Assembly (NCBI GenBank): GCA_016927595.1
Contig: JAFGMI010000012.1
Coordinates: 1 to 64,000 of the forward strand
DNA: 64,000 bases
From: Melioribacteraceae bacterium
GTDB taxonomy: Bacteria; Bacteroidota; Ignavibacteria; Ignavibacteriales; Melioribacteraceae
Direction: 5' to 3'
The notes beneath the pieces are model-generated. The model was not told the DNA's origin. It saw only the letters and a list, made by a program, of their open reading frames with translations, and did not search any database. The position numbers and the translations under genes are program-made. Of the stretch, positions 19,070-29,552 are shown piece by piece; positions within the stretch are counted from its first letter, which is position 1; the number at the start of each line of letters is the position of its first letter.

Positions 19070-21190
19070 ATGATGAAGCACCTTCTGAGCAGTACTTACT
19101 TCCCGTTTGGTTCTCAATACTATAGGGCACCATCGCCTCACCATGAGGATTGGGATAAGGATTTAAAAAATATGGCTGACCTTGGATTCAACATGGTGAA
19201 GTACTGGGTCCAATGGCGGTGGAATAATCCAACTGAAGGAGAGTATTATTTTGATGACATCGACGAACTGATGAACCTGGCCCATAAACACGGATTAAAG
19301 GTTATGCTAAATACTATTTTCGATGTTGCGCCTGCGTGGATTTATAAAAAATTTCCTGATGCTTCAATGATAACGCTGTCGGGCAGAAAAATCGGACCGC
19401 AGACTCAGCCGCACAGGCAAATCGGAGGTCTGGGCTATTGTTTTAATCACGATGGTGTAATGGAGTATTTTTTTGACTTCCTGAAAACGACAGTTGAAAG
19501 ATACAATTCGCATCCTGCTCTTGAGATATGGAATGTAGGCAGTGAACCGGAATTAACAAGCAGTATGGCTGAGATGAGAGATTATGCAAATGATATTAAT
19601 AAAATGGGCGACATGCTATGTTTCTGCGATAACTGTAAAACAAAGTTCAAAGATTTTCTCCGGGAAAAGTATATAAAAATCGAAGCACTTAATGAACGTT
19701 GGAACAGGAATTATGTTTCTTTCGACGATGTGGAATTGCCTCTTACAAGAAATAATATTAACGATATAATCGACTGGCGGATGTTCTTTGTTCGCACACT
19801 GGGAAATAATGTAAGCAAAAGATTTAAAGTGGCAGCGTCAGCAAACAAAGCAGGTAAACCGCTGATGTGTCATCATGTGTTCATACAGGGATTCCCAGTA
19901 ACTTCTACTGCCAGCGATCCCTGGAATGTAGGACGCTTCGGCGATCTGCACGGGTTTACACAAATGGACGATCCTAATATGATCGATATCTTACGATCAT
20001 GTGCAAAGGATAAGCCCGTTATTTCGGCTGAAATGCTAATGCTGCCGGGCTATACGCTTGATATGCCGAAAAATATTGGATCGGATGATATTAAGAGGTT
20101 TATTTTCAGCGGAATAGCAGGTAATCAGAAGGGATTTATTTTCTGGCAGTACCGACCGGAGATACTCGGCAGGGAGGCTCCGACATGGGGTTTAACTGCA
20201 ATTGACGGATCATCCACCGATTGGTTAAAATCTTTTGCAGAGATTGGTGCAGTTCTGCAGAAAAATGCGGAATTCTATCTTAACGCTAAACCTGCCAGTG
20301 CAGAAATTGCCATGCTGTACAGCCCGGAAAATCAGATATTCTCATGGGCTTCAACCGGAAAAGAAAATACAGCAACCGATTCAATTTTAGGAATTCATAA
20401 AGCGTTGTATGAACTGAGCTACAATATTGATTTTCTGCATCCTACTGAATTCAGGGGAAATACTTTAAATAAATATAAAGTATTTATAATTCCTTTCCCT
20501 TACCTGATAAATGAAAAAATTGCAGTTGAGCTGGAAACATTTGTCGCAGAGGGCGGACTTCTGATTAGTGAAGCATACACAGCTGGCTGGAATCTGGAGC
20601 ACGGTTATCATTCGAAAATTATACCAGGTTACGGACTTCATAAGGTATTCAAAGCCAGACAGGGTGCAGTACATCCGGTTAATCCCGAGGAAAACACCTG
20701 TTTGCAAATCGAAGGCTCCGGAATAAGCGTGAAATGCTCTGTTATAAGAGAAGAATTAATGCCGGAAGGCGCTGAGGTTATTGGCAGATATTCCGACGGA
20801 AAGCCTGCTGCTGTAGCATCCGATTATGGTAGAGGGAAAGCAGTTCTGCTTGGATCATATGTGGGACTTGGCTATCAGAAGACCGGAATAATAGATAATG
20901 CACAGGTTTTTGATCTACTGATAGCGGAATACTCCGAATTAAAAAGACCATATATTGAATCCGGGAAACGGGTCAGAATAGACATTCTTAATGATGCAGA
21001 TAGACAACTTCTGATAATTCAGAATAAAGAGAATGAGCATGTTAAAGCAAAGGTTTCGATCAATGGTCAACTTAAAAGTGAATTTGTTTGCCAATTTAAA
21101 GGTGAGCTGTTGAAAGTTGCTCACATCGATAAAACCAGTGAGTTCATCGTGGATTTATACCCGAACGAAGTAAAGGTTTATCTTGCTTAA
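19070..21190 (+). CDS. GH42-family beta-galactosidase-like enzyme
   Basis: 706 residues, typical for GH42 and without a signal peptide, so cytoplasmic. It starts with 'YFPFGSQYYRAPSPHHEDWD' and shows the family order: barrel with acid/base Glu159 in 'EIWNVGSEPE', nucleophile Glu321 in 'PVISAEMLM', then the trimerisation domain ('KVFIIPFPYLINEKIAVEL') and a small C-terminal beta domain. The usual Asn before the acid/base Glu is Ser here (GSE rather than NE), and Cys-rich 'MLCFCDNCKTKFKDFL' matches the zinc-site region of the family. It probably cleaves terminal beta-galactose or arabinose from imported oligomers. Confidence 0.82.
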   Translation: MMKHLLSSTYFPFGSQYYRAPSPHHEDWDKDLKNMADLGFNMVKYWVQWRWNNPTEGEYYFDDIDELMNLAHKHGLKVMLNTIFDVAPAWIYKKFPDASMITLSGRKIGPQTQPHRQIGGLGYCFNHDGVMEYFFDFLKTTVERYNSHPALEIWNVGSEPELTSSMAEMRDYANDINKMGDMLCFCDNCKTKFKDFLREKYIKIEALNERWNRNYVSFDDVELPLTRNNINDIIDWRMFFVRTLGNNVSKRFKVAASANKAGKPLMCHHVFIQGFPVTSTASDPWNVGRFGDLHGFTQMDDPNMIDILRSCAKDKPVISAEMLMLPGYTLDMPKNIGSDDIKRFIFSGIAGNQKGFIFWQYRPEILGREAPTWGLTAIDGSSTDWLKSFAEIGAVLQKNAEFYLNAKPASAEIAMLYSPENQIFSWASTGKENTATDSILGIHKALYELSYNIDFLHPTEFRGNTLNKYKVFIIPFPYLINEKIAVELETFVAEGGLLISEAYTAGWNLEHGYHSKIIPGYGLHKVFKARQGAVHPVNPEENTCLQIEGSGISVKCSVIREELMPEGAEVIGRYSDGKPAAVASDYGRGKAVLLGSYVGLGYQKTGIIDNAQVFDLLIAEYSELKRPYIESGKRVRIDILNDADRQLLIIQNKENEHVKAKVSINGQLKSEFVCQFKGELLKVAHIDKTSEFIVDLYPNEVKVYLA

Positions 21191-22448
21191 ACTGTTACGA
21201 TTGCCCGAAAAACTTAGCCCGGTAACAAAAAAGAATTTTATGCTCAATCTTTTCGACGGGGCAGTATTCTCGTTCGCAATGGGCTTTGTTTCTATGACCA
21301 CTGTTTTGCCAGTGTATGTTAAGCAGATTGGGGGAAGCAATATTGAGGTTGGAATGATTCAGGTCATATGGACTCTGGGGTTTAATCTCCCTCAAATTTT
21401 TATTGCGAATTATACATCTAATCAGCCCTTTAAAAAGATGATTATGATAAAAACTGCTTTAGCACAAAGACTTCCATGGCTCTTGCTGGCTATCATAAGT
21501 TTTATAATTGCATCCGGAATGGTGAGAGAAACTGGTCTGCTTTTGTTCTTCCTGGTGTACGCACTGGCGGCTATTGGCGGAGGAATAAATCTTCCGGCAT
21601 GGTTCGATTTATTTGCCAAAATTACGCCCGTAATGATAAGAGGTAAACAATTTGCTTACAGGATGACTCTTGGTGCGATGCTCGGTGTTGCTGCAGGCTG
21701 GTTTACTAAATATTTACTTGACAATATGGGGACACAGTATGGATATACAATCCTTTTCCTGACTGCTTTTCTGATCACAATGATCTCATATTTATTGTTA
21801 CTGCAGCTTGTTGAAGAAGAACCAAATTACCCGAAAAGGAATATCAAATACAAGGAGTTTTTTGTTAATCTTCCTGTTATCTTAAAAACCAAGCATAATT
21901 ATCGCAACTTTTTAATTGCAGATGCACTAATAATATCTGCAATTATCTCAAACGCTTTTCTCGCAGTTAATGCGGTGGAAAAATTCAACCTACCTGAAAG
22001 CTATATAGGGATTTTCACGATTATAATGATGGTGAGCATGATGTTCGGAAGTCTGATTTTCGGTGTGATGGCTGATCATCTGGGACACAGGCTTAATTTT
22101 ATTCTGGCTGCAGAATTTGCACTGCTTACATCAATTTCCGCATTAATAACTACAACCATTGAGTTATATCTTTTCTCTTTTGCGGCTTCAGCCGTTACGA
22201 CAGCAATACTACAGGTTTCACGGCTACCGCTTATTTCTGAAATAGCTTCCGAGGAAGACCGACCTGTTTATATATCATTGAGTAACGCAATAACAGTACC
22301 ATTCGTGCTGCTGGGTATTCCCGCCGGCTGGCTTGCAAATGTGGCTGGTTATAACGCAGTATTTTTAATTACATCAGTCTTTGCAATTTTATCAGTTATA
22401 TGGATAGTTCTGAAGCTGCATGAGCCCAGGAAGCTGATTATTAAATAG
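21183..22448 (+). CDS. MFS transporter, probable sugar/oligosaccharide carrier
   Basis: 421 residues with about 12 hydrophobic segments; conserved loop 'GSLIFGVMADHLGHRLNF' fits the MFS A-like motif. I keep the TTG start at 21183, which overlaps the GH42 gene by 8 bases and has AAAGG upstream; ATG 21240 would lose the first part of TM1. Its position between cytoplasmic GH42 and exported enzymes suggests import of the oligosaccharide that GH42 cleaves (inference). Confidence 0.82.
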   Translation: MLKLLRLPEKLSPVTKKNFMLNLFDGAVFSFAMGFVSMTTVLPVYVKQIGGSNIEVGMIQVIWTLGFNLPQIFIANYTSNQPFKKMIMIKTALAQRLPWLLLAIISFIIASGMVRETGLLLFFLVYALAAIGGGINLPAWFDLFAKITPVMIRGKQFAYRMTLGAMLGVAAGWFTKYLLDNMGTQYGYTILFLTAFLITMISYLLLLQLVEEEPNYPKRNIKYKEFFVNLPVILKTKHNYRNFLIADALIISAIISNAFLAVNAVEKFNLPESYIGIFTIIMMVSMMFGSLIFGVMADHLGHRLNFILAAEFALLTSISALITTTIELYLFSFAASAVTTAILQVSRLPLISEIASEEDRPVYISLSNAITVPFVLLGIPAGWLANVAGYNAVFLITSVFAILSVIWIVLKLHEPRKLIIK

Positions 22449-22462
22449 TATGGAGTAAGAAT

Positions 22463-23827
22463 ATGGTTAAAATAAATATATTACTTCTTGCCATGAACTT
22501 TTGCATTGAACTGTATGCTCAGAATGGTTATGTACCGGCGAATCCGGCACCTGATGTTAGATTTAAAACCGATATACTGCTCGTTGTTGCGCATCCCGAT
22601 GATGAAACAGCAATCGGCAGCTTCCTCGCAAAAAGCATATATGACGATGGGAAAAATGTATCAATAGTTTATACAAACCGGGGGCAGGGCGGAGGTAATT
22701 CCATCGGTAACGAACAATATCATGCAATGGGCTTGATCCGGGAAATCGAAGCAAGGCAAGCGGCTTTAAGTTTGGGTATTAATAAAATATGGTTCCTCGA
22801 TGGCATGGATACACCCGGACAGGATGTTCTGCATTCGCTTCAGAATCTGCCACACGGTGCTGCGCTCGAAAAACTGATAAGGATAGTCAGACTTACCAGA
22901 CCTGAAGTTATCATTACATGGCTGCCTCAGTATTCATCCGGAGAGAACCACGGTGACCATCAGGCATCCGGTGTAATAGCCACCGAAGCTTTTGATTTAG
23001 CGGGAGATCCAACAATATTCCCGGCACAAATAACCAGTCCGCGCGAAAGACAGGATATTCAGAATTATTACGAAGGATTATCACCATGGCAACCGAAAAA
23101 AATATATTTTTTCTCTGATAGAGAAGATGGAATTGAGGGTTCCGGACCTTCATTTGATATCACAAGCGTATCGCCCTCAAAAGGCATCCCTTATTATAAA
23201 ATTGCTCTCTCTCTGATGAAATCGCACCTGGTCCAAGCCGAAGTATCACTGACTGCACTGGATGCTGAAAAAACAGGAGATTACAGCGTAATTATAGGTT
23301 GGCTGACCAAGTTTCGTTTAATCTACGGAAAATCTCTGGCTCACTGCGATCCATCAGGGGATGTATTTCAAGGGATTACGCCTGGAAGTGTTCAATATAT
23401 CGGGCAAAAGTTTAAAGGTTTTGAAATGAATAATGGAATTCATTTTGAACTTGGGGGCATATTTGAGTTTTACAGGAACTTCTGGCGAAAACACGATATC
23501 GAACATATTGCTGATTTAGTTGAGCCTGAGGTTTCAATCGCTGCCGGAGAAATTCTGTATATCCCGTTGCAAATTGTAAATAATAGTGCCGATAGTGTTA
23601 ATGTTGCGGTATCACTTGAAAAACCGGAAGATTGGGATGAATGGTCGGGCTCGGCAATATATAAACTTGCTCCGTATGAAAAGTACCCGTTCGCAGCTTA
23701 TTTATCGAGCCCAGCCGAAGCAGTTGGAAGCAGAACAGTACTGCAGTGGAATGCTTCGGTAAACCGCATTCCGGTTGGGCAAATAAGATTCAGGGTTGAT
23801 GTTTATGAATGGACACTGCCGCAATGA
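22463..23827 (+). CDS. Secreted PIG-L family deacetylase
   Basis: 454 residues. Signal peptide ends around 'CIELYAQ'. The zinc/catalytic motif 'VVAHPDDETAIG' (His44, Asp46, Asp47) and the second motif 'GENHGDHQASG' are both present, so an active LmbE/PIG-L metal hydrolase is expected. These enzymes remove N-acetyl groups from amino sugars or act on related amides. A C-terminal beta domain ('VSIAAGEILYIPLQIVNNS') follows. Its stop overlaps the next start (ATGA), so it is translationally coupled to the six-hairpin protein. Confidence 0.88.
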   Translation: MVKINILLLAMNFCIELYAQNGYVPANPAPDVRFKTDILLVVAHPDDETAIGSFLAKSIYDDGKNVSIVYTNRGQGGGNSIGNEQYHAMGLIREIEARQAALSLGINKIWFLDGMDTPGQDVLHSLQNLPHGAALEKLIRIVRLTRPEVIITWLPQYSSGENHGDHQASGVIATEAFDLAGDPTIFPAQITSPRERQDIQNYYEGLSPWQPKKIYFFSDREDGIEGSGPSFDITSVSPSKGIPYYKIALSLMKSHLVQAEVSLTALDAEKTGDYSVIIGWLTKFRLIYGKSLAHCDPSGDVFQGITPGSVQYIGQKFKGFEMNNGIHFELGGIFEFYRNFWRKHDIEHIADLVEPEVSIAAGEILYIPLQIVNNSADSVNVAVSLEKPEDWDEWSGSAIYKLAPYEKYPFAAYLSSPAEAVGSRTVLQWNASVNRIPVGQIRFRVDVYEWTLPQ

Positions 23828-26151
23828 AAAGGAAAACCGACTTTATATTGTTAGTGTTATTCTTGTTTCATGCCGGGCGTGCATTTTCTCAGATGCTCGA
23901 TCCCGAAATAGATAATCCGGATGAACCATTTTGTTATTTCAGCAAACCGACAGATGTTATCGGTATTAAGGACGGACGAGAGGCAACATTGGTTACACCT
24001 GAAGGATATTTCTATACCGGTTTCGGCGAGGTAATGTTCTTTACTGGTTATCCCATAAAACCGATCAACAAACGCGTTAAAGAACTTCACAAAGGTTATC
24101 TGCCGGTTATTGAATATGGTTTCGTTGAACAGGATATTGAATACGAGTTCCAGGCATTCGCAACAACGCTGGATAGCAACTCTGAAGATCCTCTTATTAA
24201 TTTTGTGAAAACAACCATCACAAACCGGGATTCTGTAAGAAGAGCAGTATACTTCAGTATTGCTCATCGTTATCAGAATGAAGCAAACACAGACTGGGGA
24301 GTCGGCGATAACAGGTTCGGCAGACCCATTATTCCCGAGAGACTGGGAGCTTTCGAGCAATTGGGAGACACTTTCAGCACCTCAGCTGTTTTCGAATTCA
24401 GGGAGGATGCTTTCTATAAAGATAACAAGCTGTTGTACCTGTATCCACTGGATAATCTTTCACAAAGGATATACACTGAAAAAACCGGCTACAACGAGCT
24501 TCCGTATGAAGGAGCGACTACTCTTTATGTGCTTCCGACAACACCTGTGGGCATAGTGCAGTACAAACTCATGCTCGAGTCCGGAGAAAGTGATTCGCTG
24601 ATTTTCAAATTTCCGTATCTTTCTCTTGATCTCCCGGATAACATACTTGAACGAATAAGGAATGCAGATTACGATTCATATCTTACTGCCGCTATTAAAT
24701 CATGGAATGATATTATAAATTCAGGAATCAGTATAGAAGTCCCGGAATGCAAGGTTAACAATACATTTAAAGCCAGTCTGATTTACGATTTAATAGCCAG
24801 GGAAAAACACGGCAATAATTATGTACAGAAGGTAAATCACTTTCAATATGATGCTTTCTGGCTGCGTGATGCCTCATTTATTGTACGTATGTACGATGTT
24901 TCCGGTTATCATAAATATGCCGAGCAAGTACTGAATTTCTTTCCTTCATGGCAGCGGAGTGACGGAAATTTTGTCTCTCAGGGCGGTCAGTACGACGGTT
25001 GGGGTCAGGTTATGTGGGCTTTTGGTCAGCACCTTAAAATGACCGGGGATACAAGTTACATCCATGGCATTTACCCTGCATTAAAGCGTGCATTTTATTG
25101 GCTGAAATCAGCGCGTGAATCTGATCATTTAAAAATAATGCCAAAAACTACACCGGGAGATAACGAGAATATTACTGGTCATGTAACCGGTCATAATTTC
25201 TGGGCACTGGGTGGATTAAAAAATCTTGTTTACATAGCAGAAACTTTAGGTAAGATTGAAGACGCAAAACTTTACCAGGAAGAGTATGATGATTATTCCC
25301 TGGTATTTATGGAATTGCTTGATCATATGACGGGAAGTACGTCCGGTTACATTACACCAGGTATAGAGCGGCTTGAGGGACAGGATTGGGGCAATATGAT
25401 GTCGCTTTACCCGAATTTTAGTCTTGAGAAAAATGACCCGAGAGTCCGTGCGACAATTGAAGCGACCAGCGAGAAATACCAGGAAGGTATAATGACCTAC
25501 GGAGACGGAAGGTACCTCCACCATTACCTTACAATGAAGAATACACAGACAGAACTGATACTCGGTCTTCAGCAGAGAGTAATCGAAGAATTCTATTCGA
25601 TATTGCTTCATACAGGGTCGACTCATACAGGATTTGAGTTCTCGGTCCTGCCATGGAGTATCAGAGATTTCGGAATGAATTTAACACCGCACGGATGGTT
25701 CGGCGCAGAATTCAGAACTCTGTTAAGAAACATGATGCTGAGAGAGGAGGGGAATGATTTGCATCTATTCTCAGCCCTGAGTCCGGAATGGCTGAAACCG
25801 GGAGATTCCATTATAGTAAAAAATGCACCGACAAACTTCGGACAAATCGATTACAGAATGCATATACGAGAGGATTCGGCTGTGATTAAAATAGAAAACA
25901 TGTTCACCCGAAATCCGGATAATATTATAATTCATGTTCCGTGGTTCATCACACTTGAAGAAGTAGTAATCGATGGAATTAAGTACACCGGTAATAATAA
26001 GCAAATAATTACTTCTCCTTCTGCCGGATTAATCCGCTTAAAATGGAAACGAAATACAAATGAGAGCATTGAGAATTACAGTTATACAAATCGGGTTAAA
26101 AATTATCTTAACGAATACCGAATCAGATATCATAATTTCTTAACAAATTAG
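23824..26151 (+). CDS. Secreted six-hairpin (alpha/alpha-toroid) glycosidase-like protein
   Basis: About 775 residues. The ATGA overlap at 23824 gives a clean signal peptide ('KRKTDFILLVLFLFHAGRAF'); the ATG at 23809 is less likely. An N-terminal beta-sandwich region (to ~290) is followed by an (alpha/alpha) toroid: 'YDAFWLRDASFIVRMYDVSG', 'WGQVMWAFGQHLKMTGD', 'HNFWALGGLKNLVYIAETLG', 'GWFGAEFRTLLRNMM', and a C-terminal beta domain. This plan is seen in glucoamylase- and trehalase-like families, but I cannot name the family. Candidate acids lie in 'LRDASF' and in 'LEGQDWGN'. Likely periplasmic or secreted. Confidence 0.65.
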   Translation: MKRKTDFILLVLFLFHAGRAFSQMLDPEIDNPDEPFCYFSKPTDVIGIKDGREATLVTPEGYFYTGFGEVMFFTGYPIKPINKRVKELHKGYLPVIEYGFVEQDIEYEFQAFATTLDSNSEDPLINFVKTTITNRDSVRRAVYFSIAHRYQNEANTDWGVGDNRFGRPIIPERLGAFEQLGDTFSTSAVFEFREDAFYKDNKLLYLYPLDNLSQRIYTEKTGYNELPYEGATTLYVLPTTPVGIVQYKLMLESGESDSLIFKFPYLSLDLPDNILERIRNADYDSYLTAAIKSWNDIINSGISIEVPECKVNNTFKASLIYDLIAREKHGNNYVQKVNHFQYDAFWLRDASFIVRMYDVSGYHKYAEQVLNFFPSWQRSDGNFVSQGGQYDGWGQVMWAFGQHLKMTGDTSYIHGIYPALKRAFYWLKSARESDHLKIMPKTTPGDNENITGHVTGHNFWALGGLKNLVYIAETLGKIEDAKLYQEEYDDYSLVFMELLDHMTGSTSGYITPGIERLEGQDWGNMMSLYPNFSLEKNDPRVRATIEATSEKYQEGIMTYGDGRYLHHYLTMKNTQTELILGLQQRVIEEFYSILLHTGSTHTGFEFSVLPWSIRDFGMNLTPHGWFGAEFRTLLRNMMLREEGNDLHLFSALSPEWLKPGDSIIVKNAPTNFGQIDYRMHIREDSAVIKIENMFTRNPDNIIIHVPWFITLEEVVIDGIKYTGNNKQIITSPSAGLIRLKWKRNTNESIENYSYTNRVKNYLNEYRIRYHNFLTN

Positions 26152-26159
26152 CGGTTATT

Positions 26160-27872
26160 ATGAAGAGAAGAGAATTTATAAAAGATACAGCTCTTTTAAC
26201 AGCGGCAGGAATAACCGCAGCAGGATATGTATATGCTTCACCTTCAATTCTAACTCCCAGGAGGACAAAACCGGTTACAGAAAAAGGTGAACTTTTATTC
26301 AAACCTTATATTGTTCAGCAGGGGAAAGGACCTCATCTTGGAATGATAAAATCATTCAAAGGTTTGGGTGAAGATGATTGGAATTTCCCCAGCTGGGCAT
26401 TTGCCAGCGATGATCAATGGGATGCTTTTTACTCGAACATTTTTGTTGATAACGATGGCGTAAAAATATCCGACACCGAAGGACGGAATAAATTCGGAAT
26501 AAACGTCAGATGGAATGTGGAAGGCTTCGGTTATATTTATATGACTGCGGATAATGAGGGTAATTACTATGAGCTTCCTTCAAAGGCTAATATTAAAAGA
26601 CTGAATCTGAACTATGAATTGGCAAAATCAAGAGCAGCGGCAAACAGAAACAGATACAACGAATTCATTAAGGATGGTTATCTTCCGTCCCGCGATGTAA
26701 AATCATTTCTTGACCTGAGTGAAGAATATTTGAATGATGCCCATAAAATATCATCCGATGAATTTAAACGGGCGGGGCTGTCTCAGAAGTCGCTTTATTA
26801 TTCGATGTGGGGAGGTGAAAAACTCGAATTGGATAAGGCTTGGTTCGATATAGGCAGAATGCCTTTCCGTAACGGTTTTTATATGGGATGTGATTCTGAA
26901 GACTGGCGCGATATGGATAAAGATCTTTTTATGGACTTATTCACGGATGTATTTGACTACGCTACTATCACATATTATTTATACGGCTTCCAGCCGGACG
27001 AAGGTCAGTATAATTTCGATATAAAAGATCCTAAATTCAGAGAACTTCGAAAAAGAGGTGTTGCGGTCGAAGGGAGACCGCTGTTCTGGGCTGATGATTG
27101 CTGTTGTCCTCCCTGGCTTACCTCCAAGAGCTATCCGGAAATTCTGAAGTATGTAGAAAAATTTACCAGGGATATGGTAAGCCATTACGGTTCCGAGATG
27201 TATGCATGGGAAATTATAAACGAAGCCCATGATCACGGCAATGTCCTGAAACTTTCTCCCGAGCAGATGGTTGAGATTGCTAAACTTATAGCGGAAGTTG
27301 CTAAAGATACAAATCCCGGTGTACATAGATTGATCAATAATTGTTGCCTCCAGGCTGATTATGTCCAGATAGTAAATTGGGATGAGTACCCGCGAGAATA
27401 TAAAGTTATTACACCACATCAGTTTATCAAAATGTGTCATGAAGCCGGGGTAGAGTTTACCATAACAGGGCAACAACTTTATTATCAGTACACGAATAGA
27501 GACCTGGCAGATACTATCAGGATGGTTGAAAGGCTTCAGAAGTACGGGCGTCCGGTACAGATTACGGAAATCGGTACTACTTCCGGACCAAATAAAAGAA
27601 CAATTGACAGCGGGTCGCTGATGTTTGAGAATCATCCCTATTCATGGCACGGAAGATGGGATGAGAATCTTCAGGCAGATTGGCTCGAACAGATTTATAC
27701 AATTCATTATTCAAAACCATGGATCGAAGCAATAAACTGGTACGATTTTGTTGACCATTTCTCATTCATAGAGAACGGCGGACTCCTCTCAGATCCTCAG
27801 GGTATAAAGAAGTTCGCTTATGAAAAAATGAAAAATTTGAAGTCAAAATGGAAAACTTCAGCAAAAAAATAA
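26160..27872 (+). CDS. GH10-like endo-xylanase, Tat signal (array copy 1)
   Basis: 570 residues. Twin-arginine signal 'MKRREFIKDTALLTAAGITA', then a ~110-residue module ('RWNVEGFGYIYMTADNEG'), a helical linker and a GH10-like barrel. Acid/base Glu355 in 'YAWEIINEAHD' and nucleophile Glu470 in 'VQITEIGTTSG' are 115 apart. 'VEGRPLFWADDCCCPPWL' matches the GH10 substrate-cleft motif region but with a cysteine run. 'INNCC' (Cys395-Cys396) lies 40 residues after the acid/base where canonical GH10 has N-D-Y-N. First of five tandem paralogues; 8 bases separate it from copy 2. Expected to cut xylan backbones outside the cytoplasm. Confidence 0.82.
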   Translation: MKRREFIKDTALLTAAGITAAGYVYASPSILTPRRTKPVTEKGELLFKPYIVQQGKGPHLGMIKSFKGLGEDDWNFPSWAFASDDQWDAFYSNIFVDNDGVKISDTEGRNKFGINVRWNVEGFGYIYMTADNEGNYYELPSKANIKRLNLNYELAKSRAAANRNRYNEFIKDGYLPSRDVKSFLDLSEEYLNDAHKISSDEFKRAGLSQKSLYYSMWGGEKLELDKAWFDIGRMPFRNGFYMGCDSEDWRDMDKDLFMDLFTDVFDYATITYYLYGFQPDEGQYNFDIKDPKFRELRKRGVAVEGRPLFWADDCCCPPWLTSKSYPEILKYVEKFTRDMVSHYGSEMYAWEIINEAHDHGNVLKLSPEQMVEIAKLIAEVAKDTNPGVHRLINNCCLQADYVQIVNWDEYPREYKVITPHQFIKMCHEAGVEFTITGQQLYYQYTNRDLADTIRMVERLQKYGRPVQITEIGTTSGPNKRTIDSGSLMFENHPYSWHGRWDENLQADWLEQIYTIHYSKPWIEAINWYDFVDHFSFIENGGLLSDPQGIKKFAYEKMKNLKSKWKTSAKK

Positions 27873-27879
27873 GGACAGT

Positions 27880-29550
27880 ATGAACAGACGAAATTTCCTG
27901 AGAAATAGCTTGTTAGCAACGGGTGCGGCATCAATTGGTTATAGCTCGATGTTTGCATCACAATCCATTATAACAAGCAAGAGCAGCAGACTTTCGCCCG
28001 AGAGAGGGGAGTTATTTTTTAAACCGTATTTAGTACAGAAAGGAGCAGGTCCGCATATATACGATCTGGTATGGGCTACAGACCCGAATTGGGATACTTT
28101 TTATTCAGATATCAGGCTTGAAAAAGCCGGTATCAGAATTTCTGAGTCCGGTGATAATAAAAAGTTCGGAATCAATGCAAGATGGAATGTGGAAGGATTC
28201 GGATATACAAACATTACCGCTGATAATGAAGGTGATTATTATGAACTACCTTCCAAAGGAAATCGGAACGAGTTTAATCTGAACTATGAATTTGCTGCAA
28301 GTCGAGTGGCGAGAAATGAGCGACGGATAAAATACCTGAGCAAAAGCGGATACATTCCGGGTCCTGAAGCAAACGGTCAGCACGGTCTCTCGGCTGATCT
28401 TGTGATCAAAGCCAGTAATAAAATAAGAATGAGTGAGGACTGCGCCAGGCTTTCGCAACAGGCTCTGTATCATGCTTTATGGGCGAGCGAAAAAATTGAA
28501 CTTGATTATGCTGAGTATGTGTTCGCAAAAACCGGAAAGAGAGCAGATTTTGAAATCGGGTGCGACGCAAGGTCGTTTACTCATATGGATCAGGATACTT
28601 TCCTCGAATTGTTTACACCTCTGTTCACTTATGCAAACATTACGTTTGTCCCGAAAAGTACAGCAGCTATTGCAAGAGATTTCGAACCTCAGATGGGAAA
28701 GCATAATTTCACCTTACGGGATTATATGGTAGATACACTTAATGAGTACGGAATAAAATGCCAGGGCAGGCTGCTTTACTGGTTTCATGATTGTTGTATT
28801 CCTGACTGGATGAGAGGATTTACATACGATCAGCTTCTCAAGTACGCAGAAAAAAACACAAGGAAGGTCGTATCTCACTTCGGTGACAGGATGTATGCAT
28901 GGGAAATGGTAAACGAACTTCATGACTGGGCAAATGAATTCAATCTCTCGCACGAACAGACTATCGAACTTACCCGTCTGATTACTAAAGTAGCAAAAGA
29001 TGCTGCTCCTGATGTGAAAACGACCATCAACAACTGCTGTCCTTTTGCCGAATACGTTCAGATAAACCAATACTCAGGCGGCGGCAAAGCGTTGCACAGG
29101 CAGCGAACCCCGGTCGAGTTCACAAAAGATATACTGGATGCCGGAATAGATATTGATATAGTTGAACAGCAGATGTACTATCCATACAGGGACCTGCAGG
29201 ATACAATACTTATGATTGAAAGGTATGAACAGTTCAATAAACCAATGCATATCTCCGAGATCGGTTGTCCGGGCGGACCGGTTCCTGAAGAGAGAAAAAA
29301 CAGAAATGGATCTGAGTTTATAAAAGAACCATATTTATGGCATCACTACTGGGATGAAGATACGCAGGCGGATTGGATCGAATCAATTTATACATTGATT
29401 TATAGTAAAGAATATATTAAAGCCGGTAACTGGTTCGACTTTGTAGACCCTTATTCATATATGGATAACGGCGGGATACTTAAATCGGTGAAGGGAGATA
29501 AAAAGTCTTCGTATCACAGACTTGAAAAAGTGGTTAAAAGGCTAAAATAA
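27880..29550 (+). CDS. GH10-like endo-xylanase, Tat signal (array copy 2)
   Basis: 556 residues. Tat signal 'MNRRNFLRNSLLATGAASIG', shared N-terminal module ('ARWNVEGFGYTNITADNEGD'), then the GH10-like barrel with acid/base Glu346 ('WEMVNELHDWANE') and nucleophile Glu460 ('HISEIGCPGG'). The cleft motif is 'CQGRLLYWFHDCCIPDWM', again with a Cys pair as in copy 1, and 'INNCC' (Cys386-387) is exactly 40 residues after the acid/base. AGGA precedes the start. The close spacing to copies 1 and 3 suggests co-transcription. Confidence 0.82.
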   Translation: MNRRNFLRNSLLATGAASIGYSSMFASQSIITSKSSRLSPERGELFFKPYLVQKGAGPHIYDLVWATDPNWDTFYSDIRLEKAGIRISESGDNKKFGINARWNVEGFGYTNITADNEGDYYELPSKGNRNEFNLNYEFAASRVARNERRIKYLSKSGYIPGPEANGQHGLSADLVIKASNKIRMSEDCARLSQQALYHALWASEKIELDYAEYVFAKTGKRADFEIGCDARSFTHMDQDTFLELFTPLFTYANITFVPKSTAAIARDFEPQMGKHNFTLRDYMVDTLNEYGIKCQGRLLYWFHDCCIPDWMRGFTYDQLLKYAEKNTRKVVSHFGDRMYAWEMVNELHDWANEFNLSHEQTIELTRLITKVAKDAAPDVKTTINNCCPFAEYVQINQYSGGGKALHRQRTPVEFTKDILDAGIDIDIVEQQMYYPYRDLQDTILMIERYEQFNKPMHISEIGCPGGPVPEERKNRNGSEFIKEPYLWHHYWDEDTQADWIESIYTLIYSKEYIKAGNWFDFVDPYSYMDNGGILKSVKGDKKSSYHRLEKVVKRLK

Positions 29551-29552
29551 AA

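Noticed and set aside
26979-27635. Long minus-strand open frame (218 codons) inside the first GH10-like gene
   Set aside because: It lies fully antisense to a clearly conserved enzyme, has no recognisable motifs, and similar shadow frames occur opposite the other paralogues.
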